Shown in pieces: positions 31,619 through 43,234 of a DNA stretch of 64,000 nucleotides. The translations under genes were made by a program, and so were the position numbers. The stretch lies in NCBI GenBank assembly GCA_034440575.1, contig JAOTOL010001346.1, positions 659,583 to 723,582 on the forward strand, in the 5' to 3' direction. Source of the stretch: Imbricaverruca yamaguchii. Taxonomy: Eukaryota > Arthropoda > Thecostraca > Neoverrucidae. The notes beneath the pieces were generated by a model, which worked only from the letters and a program-made list of their open reading frames with translations, ran no database searches and was not told the DNA's origin. Every line of letters begins with the position of its first letter. Within the stretch, counting starts at the first letter, position 1.

Positions 31619-32812
31619 CTACAGCCCGGCGCCAGTTGACCCCCTCGGCAGACACAGCCCGGCGCCAGTCGACCCCCTCGGCAGACACAGCCCGGCGCCA
31701 GTTGACCCCCTCGGCAGACACAGCCCGGCGCCAGTCGACCCTCGGCAGACACAGCCCGGCGCCAGTCGACCCCTCGGCAGACACAGCCCGGCGCCAGTCG
31801 ACCCCTCGGCAGACACAGCCCGGCGCCAGTCGACCCCCTCGGCAGACACAGCCCGGCGCCAGTCGACCCCCTCGGCAGACACAGCCCGGCGCCAGTCGAC
31901 CCCCTCGGCAGACACAGCCCGGCGCCAGTCGACCCCCTCGGCAGACACAGCCCGGCGCCAGTCGGCCCCCTCGGCAGACACAGCCCGGCGCCAGTCGACC
32001 CCTCGGCAGACACAGCCCGGCGCCATCGGAGACACAGCCCGGCGCCAGCCCCTCGGCAGACACAGCCCGGCGCCAGTCGACCCCCTCGGCAGACACAGCC
32101 CGGCGCCAGTCGACCCCTCGGCAGACACAGCCCGGCGCCAGTCGACCCCTCGGCAGACAACAGCCCGGCGCCAGTCGACCCCCTCGGCAGACACAGCCCG
32201 GCGCCAGTTGACCCCCTTGGCAGACACAGCCCGGCGCCAGTCGACCCCTCGGCAGACACAGCCCGGCGCCAGTCGACCCCTCGGCAGACACAGCCCGGCG
32301 CCAGTCGACCCCCTCGGCAGACACAGCCCGGCGCCAGTCGACCCCCTTGGCAGACACAGCCCGGCGCCAGTCGACCCCTCGGCAGACACAGCCCGGCGCC
32401 AGTCGACCCCCTCGGCAGACACAGCCCGGCGCCAGTCGACCCCCTCGGCAGACACAGCCCGGCGCCAGTCGGCCCCCTCGGCAGACACAGCCCGGCGCCA
32501 GTCGACCCCCTCGGCAGACACAGCCCGGCGCCAGTCGACCCTCTCAGCAGACACAGCCCGGCGCCAGTCGACCCCCTCGGCAGACACAGCCCGGCGCCAG
32601 TCGACCCCTCGGCAGACACAGCCCGGCGCCAGTCGACCCCTCGGCAGACACAGCCCGGCGCCAGTCGACCCCCTCGGCAGACACAGCCCGGCGCCAGTTG
32701 ACCCCCTTGGCAGACACAGCCCGGCGCCAGTTGACCCCCTCGGCAGACACAGCCCGGCGCCAGTCGACCCCCTCGGCAGACACAGCCCGGCGCCAGTCGA
32801 CCCCGCTGCTGA
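31619..32812 (+). repeat. 33-bp minisatellite just after the Thin stop codon
   Basis: About 36 copies of a 33-bp unit (gaccccctcggcagacacag, cccggcgccagtc), with 32-bp variants that shift frame. It would lie in the Thin 3' UTR if transcription runs through. Open frames on both strands of up to about 450 codons are artefacts. I found no convincing poly(A) signal before it. Confidence 0.96.
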
Positions 32813-33636
32813 ATCGCGATCAGTGCCGGTGCAGTGTGTTGATGATCGCCATTGGAAACGCAATCACGATTGGTGGACGCGTCTGGGCTGTCGGCGCCGG
32901 AATCGTAACGCCAGTTAATGGCACACGTTTAAAACATTAGGTGATTTCCTCGGGTGCTGTGCGGCGAACGTCGCTAACCCGTTGGGTCAGCCACGTTGCG
33001 GGACGCGCGTTATGGGCTTGAGGACGCAACGACTGCATTGGTCGTATAGCACGCGCGCTACGTTTTTCAGTGAGTTCACTTTATGCATGAAAGCCTGGAG
33101 CAGATTCTGGTTTCTGACTATCAGTCGGCATCCATTCGTGAGACGTGGGATTGAGGAAACGTAGAAGGCATTCGCGAGACGGGAGATGTTGGAAGCGTGC
33201 AAGCCAGAGTCTTTGTATATTGTCTAGCTCGAACATTTTAGTTGATTTTAGTTGATATGAGGGTGATGTGACTGGAATTGGATGCCCCGGGAAAATATTC
33301 CTATTAGCCACATTTTTTTTCTCCATAGGATAGGGACATACTGATCAATATTACATCTTATATGTTATTTGTTTTGGGTGAGGTACTGATTTCATCGGAG
33401 GAAGACCAAGCCTTGCCTAATATGCGGATGTCAATGCAGCTAGCTTCGGATTTAGATCACCTGATGATCATCACAGTTCAAATATATGGCAGAGAATTTC
33501 CGACATTGTACCGATGGAATTTCTTCAATTCATCCACACTATGCCGCAGTCGGCTATCTTGCTTGCATCTTCAATGACGGCATGTCTTGTTGCAGTGCGC
33601 CTCTGGCTGATTCAGGCACTCCACGTCTCCCCGACA
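32813..33636. other. Unique sequence between two minisatellites
   Basis: Short open frames only. A Thin 3' UTR end could lie here but no clear aataaa was located. Confidence 0.4.
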
Positions 33637-34585
33637 CCTGTGTACTGGACTGGTGACCTCGGCGGCACACACCGGCACCTGTGTACTGGACTGGTGACCT
33701 CTGCGGCACATACCGGCACCTGCGTACTGGTGAACCTCTGCGGCACACACCGGCACCTGTGCACTGGACTGGTGACCTCTGCGGCACACACCGGCACCTG
33801 TGTACTGGACTGGTGACCTCTGCGGCACACACCGGCACCTGTGTACTGGACTGGTGACCTCTGCGGCACACACCGGCACCTGTGTACTGGTGAACCTCTG
33901 CGGCACACACCGGCACCTGTGTACTGGACTGGTGACCTCTGCGGCACACACCGGCACCTGTGTACTGGACTGGTGACCTCTGCGGCACACACCGGCACCT
34001 GTGTACTGGTGAACCTCTGCGGCACATACCGCCTGTGGGTGACCGGGAACACCGGCACCTGTGTACTGGACTGGTGACCTCTGCAGCACACACCGGCACC
34101 TGTGTACTGGACTGGTGACCTCTGCGGCACACACCGGCACCTGTGCACTGGCTGGTGGCACACCGCACCTGTTCTGGCACACACCGGCACCTGCACTGCT
34201 GCGGCACACACCGGCACCTGTGTACTGGTGACCTCTGCGGCACACACCGGCACCTGTGTACTGGACTGGTGACCTCTGCGGCACACACCGGCACCTGTGT
34301 ACTGGACTGGTGACCTCTGCGGCACACACCGGCACCTGTGTACTGGACTGGTGACCTCTGCGGCACACACCGGCACCTGTGTACTGGACTGATGAACCTC
34401 TGCGGCACACACCGGCATCTGTGTACTGGACTGATGAACCTCCGCGGCACATACCGGCACCTGTGTACTGGACTGGTGACCTCTGCGGCACACACCGGCA
34501 CCTGTGTACTGGTGAACCTCTGCGGCACATACCGGCACATGTGTACCGGACTGGTGAACCTCTGCGGCACGCACGGGGGCACTGG
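33637..34585. repeat. 41-bp minisatellite
   Basis: About 23 copies of cacctgtgtactggactggt, gacctctgcggcacacaccg and g, with a shorter 37-bp variant lacking gact. Long minus-strand frames rich in Val/Cys/Arg are repeat-derived. Confidence 0.95.
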
Positions 34586-35270
34586 TCGTTCCAATGCGAT
34601 GGCTACAAAGTGCCCCGACTCGTTTTGCGCTCGGTCAGTATTTCATTTCCAGACGGCGACAGCGTCATGGGGCAGACCATCCGCCGCCGCGGTAACGTGT
34701 AGAGTTGTACAGAAGCGGGCCGGCTCGATTGTGATGCACGACTATGAGCTTAGCTGATGTGAATCTGCAATACAGATAATTAGTTACATTTGCACGCTGT
34801 TCCAGAAGCGCAGCAGCTGGCAGAAGCGGAATCTTTACTGACTACGGATCGCTTCCGGCCATTACGTGAACAGACTAGCGACCTGCTAGCCTGGGGACAC
34901 GCTGGTCACGTGGTCTCACTTAGTCACATGGGCGGCAGCTGTCCGGGTTGGTGCCGGTCCAGCGGGCGCTGGCCGAGCTTCACCATGAAGCCCTTTCTTT
35001 GAACACCTTTTGTTTCCTCCGTGGTTGAGGAAGAGTGCCACCTGCTGGGATACGCCGCTCAACTTCACAGTAACGCTAAGTCGGATTGCGTCGCATCCGA
35101 TGTTAAATCACTGGAGGAAAGTCAACGACTAGCGACGTCGGGTGTCTGGCGGGAAGCACGGCAGGTTACACAAAAACAAAAAGAAGTTCTTAAGTATAAG
35201 TTAACGAAGAAGATCATACACATACAGCATATACACAAGGAGGCATAATCGACGGCTACACATAGAACAC
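34586..35270. other. Unique sequence, possible but unassigned exons
   Basis: 34586-34705 and about 34945-35000 have protein-like open frames on both strands, and I could not choose a strand or splice sites. Nothing recognised. Confidence 0.3.
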
Positions 35271-35325
35271 ACACACACACACACGCACACACACCCACAC
35301 ACACACACACACACGCACACGCTGC
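35271..35325. repeat. (CA)n microsatellite
   Basis: cacacacacacacacgcacac repeated. A 12-base G run follows at about 35417. Confidence 0.95.
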
Positions 35326-35756
35326 AGGCGCGCACCCATAATTTTTCCATGGGGTGGGCCGGATCGAAAAGGGCACTTTGTGGCCCGGGGCACACTGGAA
35401 AGTTTGCTGACCTGGGGGGGGGGGGGCGTGAATTTTCCATGGGACACGTTATATGTTATAAAACCGAACCCTTGTATTTACAATAATATTTCCAAAAACA
35501 TGCAGCCTGCATGCATTATGTCCTGAGATGAAGGTTGCCCACTTACCTTTGATGTAAAAGTACGCAGGATGTGGATTTTTGGAAAGGATAATAACAGCTG
35601 ACACGAAGGCGATGGTTCTGAAGGCAGGTGACATGTACACAAACATGTAACACAATACAAATAGCGACGAAAGCTTCTTGCATACCCCAGATGCAGCAAG
35701 AGTAAGTGTCAATCAACGCGATGGATGCGACTATGCGAGCATGCAAATAAATGCAT

Positions 35757-35902
35757 GCAGGGCACAGGACAGGGCAATGCACAGGGCAGGGCAGGGCACA
35801 GGGCAGGGCATAGGGCAGGACACAGGGCAGGACACAGGGCAGGACAGAGTTCACGTTACAGCGCAAGGCACAGGGCAGGGTACAGGGCAGGGCACAGGTC
35901 AC
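35757..35902. repeat. Short-unit tandem repeat (cagggcagga)
   Basis: About fourteen imperfect copies of a 10-11 bp unit, acagggcagg. Further weak gggcacttt.gg phrases continue to about 36100. Confidence 0.9.
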
Positions 35903-36145
35903 TTTTAGATCAAAAGGGCACTACTTGGAACAGGCATAGGACAAGGAAGGGCACAGGGGATGTCATTTTTAGGCCAAAAGGGCAGTTTTGGGCCCAAAGG
36001 GCACCTTTGGCACAGACGGGGCACATAAGGCAGGGGATGTTTGGGTTAAATTTGGGACATTCCGGCCAAGAGGGCACTTTTCGGTCAAAAGGGCACTTTG
36101 GTCTCATGGGGGGGGGCTCGGGTCCCCTGCCCCCTCTGATGCGCC

Positions 36146-36191
36146 TATGCGTACGCGCACGCGCACGCGCACGCACGCGCACGCGCACGCG

Positions 36192-36262
<71 letters not shown>
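36146..36262. repeat. (GC/AC)n then (CA)n microsatellite
   Basis: gcgcacgcgcacgc repeats grade into about 75 bp of pure (CA)n, immediately beside the donor of the putative minus-strand exon at 36266. Confidence 0.95.
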
Positions 36263-36265
36263 TAC

Positions 36266-36459
36266 CTTGGACGGTACACTTTGACGGTGACCAGCACCAC
36301 CACTTCCGTTTGTTTCTCCGATTCCACTGCAGCTGGACGCGACAGATGACTGGCTCTGCTGACCTCCCGCGACTTGGAGCCAAAGCGGAAGCCCGGCGTC
36401 CGGGGCGAGGTGTAGGCGCCCGGCGTCCGGGACCATCCTTGGATGTGTAGGTGAATGTG
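36266..36459 (-). CDS. Putative internal exon of an unrecognised minus-strand gene
   Basis: On the minus strand, cttttgattag/CACATT opens a 64-codon frame that ends phase 2 at CGTCCAAG/gtaaag, a good donor. It includes SPRTPGFRFGSKSREVSR and TEVVVLVTVKVYRPR, which looks like basic disordered sequence followed by a beta strand. Its start phase (0) fits the end phase of the putative exon at 39110-39253, so both could belong to one gene lying between Thin and TMEM126. I do not recognise the family. The other minus-strand frames across the block are also open, so the frame choice rests on splice phase only. Confidence 0.35.
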
Positions 36460-36639
36460 CTAATCAAAAGTTTGGAAACAACCGAAGAGAGAAAAACAAG
36501 TTGCTTGGAAAACCACAAGATAGGAAACTGAGCGTAATCTAAAGGGCAAACGTACGTTTTGCCAACTTCGACCTGTCTCTGCCTGCTTATGGTTAGGCAA
36601 CTTATTTGTGTCATATGAGAGGAGAGAAACGGTAATTAA

Positions 36640-37560
36640 TTGTTGGCGAAGTAATTGGAAATTGAGCCACGCTGTAGAGCATATGTTGTGCATCTATGTA
36701 AAACATGTTCTATTGTAGGTAATAGGTGTGAGTCTCTTGGAATTATTGTGAGGGAACGATAACTGAAGGCAATGGCTGGCCCAAATGGATTGGACAGCAT
36801 ACCACCTAGGGTGTCATGCTGAAAGTTTAAATTATTGGGACGGATCGCCCAGCGTTGTAGGGGGGGGGGGGCAACTGCCCTCCCAAAAGCATACGAAGAT
36901 ACATCCCTGTGTTTTATAATGCACGGCGGGCTTAATATTGTGAAGGTATGATGTGGTATCGTAAGGTATCGCAGCATGCATGTACATGTTCATTCAGGAA
37001 GTAGGACAGGCAATGTGGGTCGCCGGTGAGTACGGCGGCATTGTTGACGCGCTGCAGGGCGCGTTGATAGCCCGAAGGACGGGTGCGCCGGCCGTGTTCG
37101 GAACTCCCATGTGTCCGGGGATCCAGAGCAGTGTCAGTTTTGGAGGTACGCGTGATGGACATTGTAGCGGTTCCGTACCGCGTGTGGTGTGGGGTGAGTG
37201 GTGTTGCATTCTGTGGCAGTGAGAGTGTCAACAGAGAAGTGCGAGTTAATGCTCATGCTGGTGGATGTGACGGGGTGTTCGATGAGGTGTTTTAGAGGGG
37301 TTCACATGACCACTAATTCTTGTCGTGTATACCGGATGGTGTAATGTTAACTTGGCATGGCCAGTGTGGAGCCCACCGTACTGCACGCGGCTTCTGTGAC
37401 ATTGTTGATACGGGAGCCGTCAGTGCATACATGTCCAGTGTTCGGGTCAGGCCTCCTGATATTCGCAAAATGTTATTTGAGTTCCGATGGTAGAGGGTAC
37501 GTTTTGTTTTCTCGAAAATAGATAGTCTGGTTTTGGGTGTTTCATGTGTCAAATTGGAAG
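36640..37560 (-). pseudogene. Decayed LINE with RNase H domain
   Basis: Read on the minus strand in shifting frames: VCTDGSRINNVTEAACS (about 37425), the catalytic (Y)TDGS start of RNase H. Then LTLLWIPGHMGV (about 37120), the conserved WIPGHxGV block with the following GNExAD decayed. Then TIEHVLHRCTTYALQR (about 36680), the C-terminal His/Cys block usual after RNase H in I/Jockey-group LINEs. The order and spacing match a LINE 3' end. Frameshifts show it is inactive. It lies between the two putative exons of the unrecognised minus-strand gene, on the same strand. Confidence 0.7.
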
Positions 37561-39109
37561 GAGCGTGATAATTATATCGGAGACCAGGTCCGAGAATTTC
37601 AATGCCAGTGTAAGAACCTTATTCAAATTTCAAATGAATAGCAATGCACCAGTTATATCTGCGCTGAATTGGTGGCATTTGTATTGTGAGTGTGTGATTG
37701 AAATGTAAATGCAAGATTGGCGTGGTGATTGTTTTGTGTAGTGGTCCTAAGAGAATGTATAACTAGTTGCTACTGCTCTACGGTATTGTGGGCCAGGGAT
37801 GTTGGCCTCATCCCGCAGAGTGGTGAACGGTAGTGTGCGGTGTGTTCAGGTGGTGGGGAGCAACACATACTGCGTGATTTTGTATACTGCCAGGTGGTGT
37901 GGTGAGTGAGGGAGATATATTTCGAAGATAAACACATTGTAGTTAAGTTAAAGCACATCAACCTAATTTCTCGAGTACTGTAGGGAAAATGTTGGCTAGA
38001 GTAGACGCGTTTAGTTTTTCAAGGTTGACAAAGATCTGTCGTCGAATATATGCCTTTATAAAGTCTCTTTAACTTTATTTTCCACTTCAATATTCGAGGG
38101 ATTAGGTAAATGTACTTTCATTAAATTGGCTCTCCTCGCTTCAGCACTCCAATCAATCAATAAACAACGCATTCTATTTCAGGATTTGTCGGATCAGAAT
38201 AATTATTTGTTTTTTGGTAGGATAACCCCACTGGCAGTCCAGCCTCGACCGGATATGTAGCGCAGAATATTGAGTCGTTTGGTATAGCGCTGGTCATATA
38301 CATATAAACCAAAATATAGTCATTTGTCTGGGACGATTCCAAGGGATGTGAACATTTGGTTGAAAGTAATCTGGTCACGATTACCAAAGAAGGGGGCGGG
38401 GGCGGCGGAATACATGTGTGAAGCTGGGAGAAGAGCATTTTTTAGCCATCTGGTGAGTCTGCAACCGCAACAAGGAGCTCCAAAAATTAGCGTAATTCAG
38501 TTGCAGTTGCAGGCGAGTTGCACACAATGGGCAGATTTTATGTGGTGCAGCGAGTGTGCAACAAGTTGTCAAACCGTCAGAGCTAGTGCTATATTTTAGA
38601 CATGGGGCAACGAGGGAAAGTTGACCCAGTGCATCATTAATCATGATTAGAAATAGAGTGAAATATAAAGCGTTGCATCACTGGATTGTGGGACGCCATA
38701 GTCCGAGTTGTGGGAGTAGGAGTGAGCCTTACCGCATCCACAGGCACAGGCAAGTGAGGGTGGGGTCGGTGCTGCATCTTGGATTCGCGTCAGAGGACAA
38801 ACGGATCTGAAGAGGGCCCACCCTATCCACATTTCTTTAAAAAGTCGGCGGATTTTGGCCACTATTTTTCGCATGGGCCCTTTTTCATTAAAGTATTTTT
38901 TACTGGTAAAGTATTACCACTGGCCGCCTCAGTCGGTGAATGGATGGCTGTCCAGTGTTTGATTAAATGTGATTCCTGGGTGCACGCTTGGCGTGGTCTG
39001 AGCAGGATGAGAGCTGCTTGGTCGGAAGGGAATCGGAAGCGGGGCGGGCCAGCCGCCTCACTGAGGATCGGTCGCAGTGGGGACAGAAGGGGAGGGGGAA
39101 GGTCCACAC
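37561..39109. other. Sequence without a recognised gene
   Basis: AT-rich, short open frames only. Some of it may be more 5' LINE remnant, but no conserved block was found. Confidence 0.4.
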
Positions 39110-39253
39110 CTGGGTCGTGGTCTGTTTGGGAGTCGGGTGGAGCTGCTGGCATTCCTTGGCGTCCAGCCGTGTTGGGCAGCGGGAGTGGGTGGCGGGGTGA
39201 GACTCCTCGCAGTCCGCGCACATGGGCTCGGCCGCTGAGTACTGCGCCGTGTG
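39110..39253 (-). CDS. Putative exon encoding a Cys/His-rich segment
   Basis: On the minus strand, ccatcggtcag/CACACG opens exactly 48 codons that end phase 0 at ACCCAG/gtgtgg. The peptide contains MCADCEESHPATHSRCP followed by Cys and His (KECQQLH), a possible zinc-binding motif C-x2-C-x3-H-x6-C. The symmetric phase, clean splice sites and GC-rich codons favour a real exon. Zinc knuckles of LINE ORF1 proteins have a similar look (C-x2-C-x3-H-x5-C), so a mobile-element origin is possible. Its acceptor sits directly at the end of the 39.26-40.59 kb minisatellite. Confidence 0.38.
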
Positions 39254-39261
39254 CTGACCGA

Positions 39262-40590
39262 TGGCTCAGCCGGGTCCCACCAGAGACCCATGGCTCAGCC
39301 GGGTCCCACCAGACCCATGGCTCAGCCGGGTCCCACCAGACACATGGCTCAGCCGGGTCCGACCAGAGACCCATGGCTCAGCCGGGTCCCACCAGACACA
39401 TGGCTCAGCCGGGTCCCACCACACAGACCCATGGCTCAGCCGGGTCCGACCAGAGACCCATGGCTCAGCCGGGTCCCACCAGACCCACGGCTCAGCCGGG
39501 TCCCATCACAAACCCATGGCTCAGGGGTCCCACCAGACAGGCACCGACCCATGGCTCAGCCGGGTCCCACCAGACCCACGGCTCAGCCGGGTCCCATCAC
39601 AAACCCATGGCTCAGCCGGGTCCCACCAGACCCATGGCTCAGCCGGGTCCCACCACAGACTCATGGCTCAGCCGGGTCCCACACCAGACCCATGGCTCAG
39701 CCGGGTCCCACCAGACCCATGTACCAGCCCATGGCTGGGTCCACCAGACCCATGGCTCAGCCGGGTCCCACCAGACCCATGGCTCAGCCGGGTCCACCAA
39801 CCCATGGCTCAGCCGGGTCCCACCACAGACCCATGGCTCAGCCGGGTCCCACCAGACCCATGGCTCAGCCGGGTCCCACCACAGACCCATGGCTCAGCCG
39901 GGTCCCACCACAGACCCATGGCTCAGCCGGGTCCCACCAGACCCATGGCTCAGCCGGGTCCCACCAGACCCATGGCTCAGCCGGGTCCCATCACAAACCC
40001 ATGGCTCAGCCGGGTCCCACCAGACCCATGGCTCAGCCGGGTCCCACCAGAGACCCATGTCTCAGCCGGGTCCCACCACAGACCCATGGCTCAGCCGGGT
40101 CCCACCAGACCCATGTCTCAGCCGGGTCCCACCAGACCCATGGCTCAGCCGGGTCCCACCACAGACTCATGGCTCAGCCGGGTCCCACCACAGACCCATG
40201 TCTCAGCCGGGTCCCACCACAGACTCATGGCTCAGCCGGGTCCCACCACAGACCCATGTCTCAGCCGCGTCCCACCAGACCCATGGCTCAGCCGGGTCCC
40301 ATCAGAGATCCATGGCTCAGCCGGGTCCCACCACAGACTCATGGTTCAGCCGGGTCCCATCACAGACCCATGTCTCAGCCGGGTCCCACCACAGACTCAT
40401 GGTTCAGCCGGGTCCCACCACAGACCCATGTCTCAGCCGGGTCCCACCAGACCCATGTTTCAGCCGGGTCCCACCACAGACCCATGGCTCAGCCGGGTCC
40501 CACCACAGACCCATGGCTCAGCCGGGTCCCACCACAGACTCATGGTTCAGCCGGGTCCCATCACAGACCCATGGCTCAGCCTGGCGCGGC
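39262..40590. repeat. 27-29 bp minisatellite
   Basis: About 47 copies of catggctcagccgggtccca plus ccagacc or ccacagacc, with later variants catgtctcag and catggttcag. Variants cluster towards the 40 kb end, giving a polarity of divergence. The three long plus-strand open frames are artefacts. Confidence 0.96.
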
Positions 40591-40680
40591 ACTCCCCTGC
40601 GTGTTGGCTGGCTGCTGCCTAACAACGCACTCAGCAGCTAAGGCCATATGACGTCACTATCCCCCACCCTGGATGGGAAG

Positions 40681-40756
40681 GGCGGACACCACAGGAACTC
40701 GAGCCCCGCACCTTTGGCATGTCAGACGCCCAGCTTAACTGCTGAGCTACCGATGC
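40681..40756 (-). other. tRNA-like segment (SINE head or tRNA pseudogene)
   Basis: The minus strand reads gcatcggtagctcagcagtt, then aagctgggcgtctgacatgc and ggggctcgagttcctgtg. These match the A box (tagctcagcagtt) and B box (ggctcgagttcc) at tRNA spacing. The anticodon stem does not pair well, so a working tRNA is unlikely. Confidence 0.5.
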
Positions 40757-42300
40757 ATGCTGGCCGGTACCTCTGACAGAAGCGGCAGCGAGTTGGAGAG
40801 CCCAGTAGTCCAGGCGAGCCAAGGTGTTCGGGAGCTGGTGGTGATCTCCAAGTTCCCCCTCCGGTAGGAGCGGGGTTTCCGAAAAACCCGAGTGGAAGGG
40901 TGATGTGCGATGTGGTGTGGGATATGTCAAGGGCGCTCAGAAGGGCAGCTAACAAAAGACACCATGTGACCGGTGGCTGAATGAAGACGACCTGTGCGGC
41001 ATCAGGCTGAATCCATACGATCTCCTGTGCGTCACCAGGCCGAATCGTCCTTTGAACAGACTGTCCAATTATTTCAGAGCTATTATAGGGATGGAACACG
41101 GTAGAGATCAGATTAAATGCCCATTTAATAAGGAATGCAAACCTAGATCTTCAAACAATATAACAAAAACAAGTTGTGATTTGAAAAGCGTTCAGGATCA
41201 GGGTTGGAAAGCGATCAGGGTTGGAGTTGTACTTTGCAATCTTGGGTGTTGAGAGGGAAAATCTTTGAAGTATTCGACTATGGGGAAGATATTTTTCTTG
41301 AAGCATTCGGCATGAAAATCTCAGTCTATACTTTCCAGTCAATCTTGAGCATTCTTTTCACAGTAGTTCATTGTCAAACAGCACATCTCGACCCCTAAAT
41401 GAGAAAATGAGAGAATAATTTTATCGAGCGGATAATGTCTGGATTCCAAAAATCCAAGAAACAGTCTGATTTCTAACCTTGATCGTGACGGTGGGGTTCG
41501 ATGGGATTGGGTGTGCTGCTGCTGCTAACTGTTTACCGTATATACACAAAACACTCGCTCGGGTTTCCATCGCTTGTGACTAACAATTTCACATGTGGCT
41601 ACGACAGTCAGCACATTAAGCTTGAGCAGTACGCATAGGAAATCGAAGACAATGCGATACAAGAACTGCATAATAATGCTGCACGTCAGCACCAAAAACG
41701 GTGTTATTTCCATGTATTAGCTGATCGACAGGTCATAACCTTCAAACCCGCCTGCGAAAGGAAAACAATGAGCACACTCGAGAAAGCCAGTTGTGAGCGA
41801 TTCTTTCACTCCTGGCGTCTCGGGTGGGAGCGCCTTTTTTCCGCCTTCCATAAAGTTTTCCACGAAAAGTGAAAAACGCCGCTCGACAGTGCGCCACAAT
41901 TTGACATACTCTTCCCATATCAGTTTGACGTGTTGTGTGACGATTTTGATGTTTAGATCAAAATGAATTAAACGTAAATAAATCAAAATTATGCTCAAAA
42001 TTATGAAATAAAACACGTTTTATTTTTGGTGGGCAAAGATGTTGGGACGATGGTTGATTTCGCCTTCCTTTTTTTATTCCAAGTATGTTTTGCTTTTAAA
42101 ATCTTTCACAAAATCAATTCCTAGAGCCATTTGAACATGACGTCAATCGCGACCATATGAACATATAGTGACGTCACTTTTTGAGGGGATAAACATTTTG
42201 GTACGGTTTCTGGCCTCACTCTCTGCTCTTGCTGCCGAACACAACGTTCAGCAGCCGCCCTTTCTGGCGACACCCACGCGACGGTCACGCACGATGCACA
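40757..42300. other. Intergenic sequence with a decayed TE copy
   Basis: Mostly unique. From about 41795 to 42200 there are weak reverse-orientation landmarks of the unclassified repeat (gcgtctcgggtgggagcgcc; a ctcgacagtgcgccac block; tagtgacgtcactttttgag). No gene was recognised. Confidence 0.4.
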
Positions 42301-42310
42301 CTAGAAACGG

Positions 42311-42315
42311 AGGCC

Positions 42316-42399
<84 letters not shown>

Positions 42400-42427
42400 C
42401 CTCTCTCTCTTTCTCTCCCTCTCTCCG
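42311..42427. repeat. (CT)n microsatellite
   Basis: About 85 bp of pure ct followed by cccctctctctttctct interruptions. Confidence 0.96.
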
Positions 42428-42973
42428 TTCTTCTTGTTCAAATGAAGTTCTCTTGCTCAAATGAAGTTCTTTATTTACTCCATGAAAAGAAATAGGCTAA
42501 GGAATCCTGAGAGGTAAACTCAGTGTGCATGTCAACAGCCCATCTACCTTCGGCGGGATTCCGTAGCCTGAGGCGTGCCTTCCGGCCTGTGGGGCACCAA
42601 ACAGCTGACGAACTGGCGAACTGTGGTGGTGATACTAGGCTTTGACCGGCCTAAGCTATTCAACTTCCTGTATCTCCAATTCTGGACTTTCTACCAAATG
42701 CCGCCCACGCCGCAGTGCAGTAGCCTCCGAGAACAAAGACGTCTGCTTGTGACAAGCGACGGAGCAATCTCCACCACTTATAGTCGTCCCATTATTTATC
42801 GATGCATGCAGCAGCTAGGCCCATTACCACCAGTCCGCCCGCCGGGTTTAATCAAAGCCGTGGAAGACAATCAGCTCCAGTCGTATGTATTCGCCGCTAA
42901 CCAGATACCATCCAGACGGTTACACGCACTCGACGGGCGCACGCACATCACAGGGCGTGCCCGCCGCCCTGCA

Positions 42974-43234
42974 CTATGAGACAGCGCCTGCCGCTGCAGC
43001 CCCAGTGGACCGCTGCTCGGTCCGCGGCGGGTCCTGCTCGTCTACCTTGTCCAGTATCGAGTAGTACTCGCTGGCCTCCAGGTGTGTGACGACGGCGGCG
43101 GCCATGGTGTGGGCGGCCGCCAGCAGGGCGAGCGGCCGAGCCAGCGGCCGCGACAGCCGCCTCCAGATGGCCAGCAGCGAGCGCGGGTCTTCCGTCAGCG
43201 TGGGCAGCGCGTACGTCATCCGCCGCTCGGCCAG
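42974..43234 (-). CDS. TMEM126-like exon c: C-terminal part and stop
   Basis: 261 nt from gtgtttcag/CTGGCC. It encodes LAERRMTYALPTLTEDPRSL, a hydrophobic helix, HLEASEYYSILDKV and a short Gly/Ala-rich tail. The acceptor and first bases of this exon are repeated as a minisatellite upstream, so upstream acceptors cannot be ruled out. Confidence 0.8.
   Translation of the reverse strand: MAERRMTYALPTLTEDPRSLLAIWRRLSRPLARPLALLAAAHTMAAAVVTHLEASEYYSILDKVDEQDPPRTEQRSTGAAAAGAVS

Noticed and set aside
33554..34594. Minus-strand Val/Cys/Arg-rich frames
   Set aside because: Products of the 41-bp minisatellite; three frames open over the same span.
34586..34705. Possible exon (plus: HWSFQCDGYKVPRLVLRS; minus: MVCPMTLSPSGNEIL)
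   Set aside because: Protein-like on both strands, with no decisive splice sites and no recognised family.
34945..35000. Possible terminal exon of the unknown minus-strand gene
   Set aside because: Phase fits, but the acceptor lacks a pyrimidine tract and the opposite strand is equally open.
38779..40651. Three plus-strand frames of 450-620 codons
   Set aside because: Pro/Ser/Gly repeats from the 27-29 bp array; all three frames open.
40681..40756. Functional tRNA gene
   Set aside because: A and B boxes are present, but the anticodon stem and acceptor stem do not pair properly.
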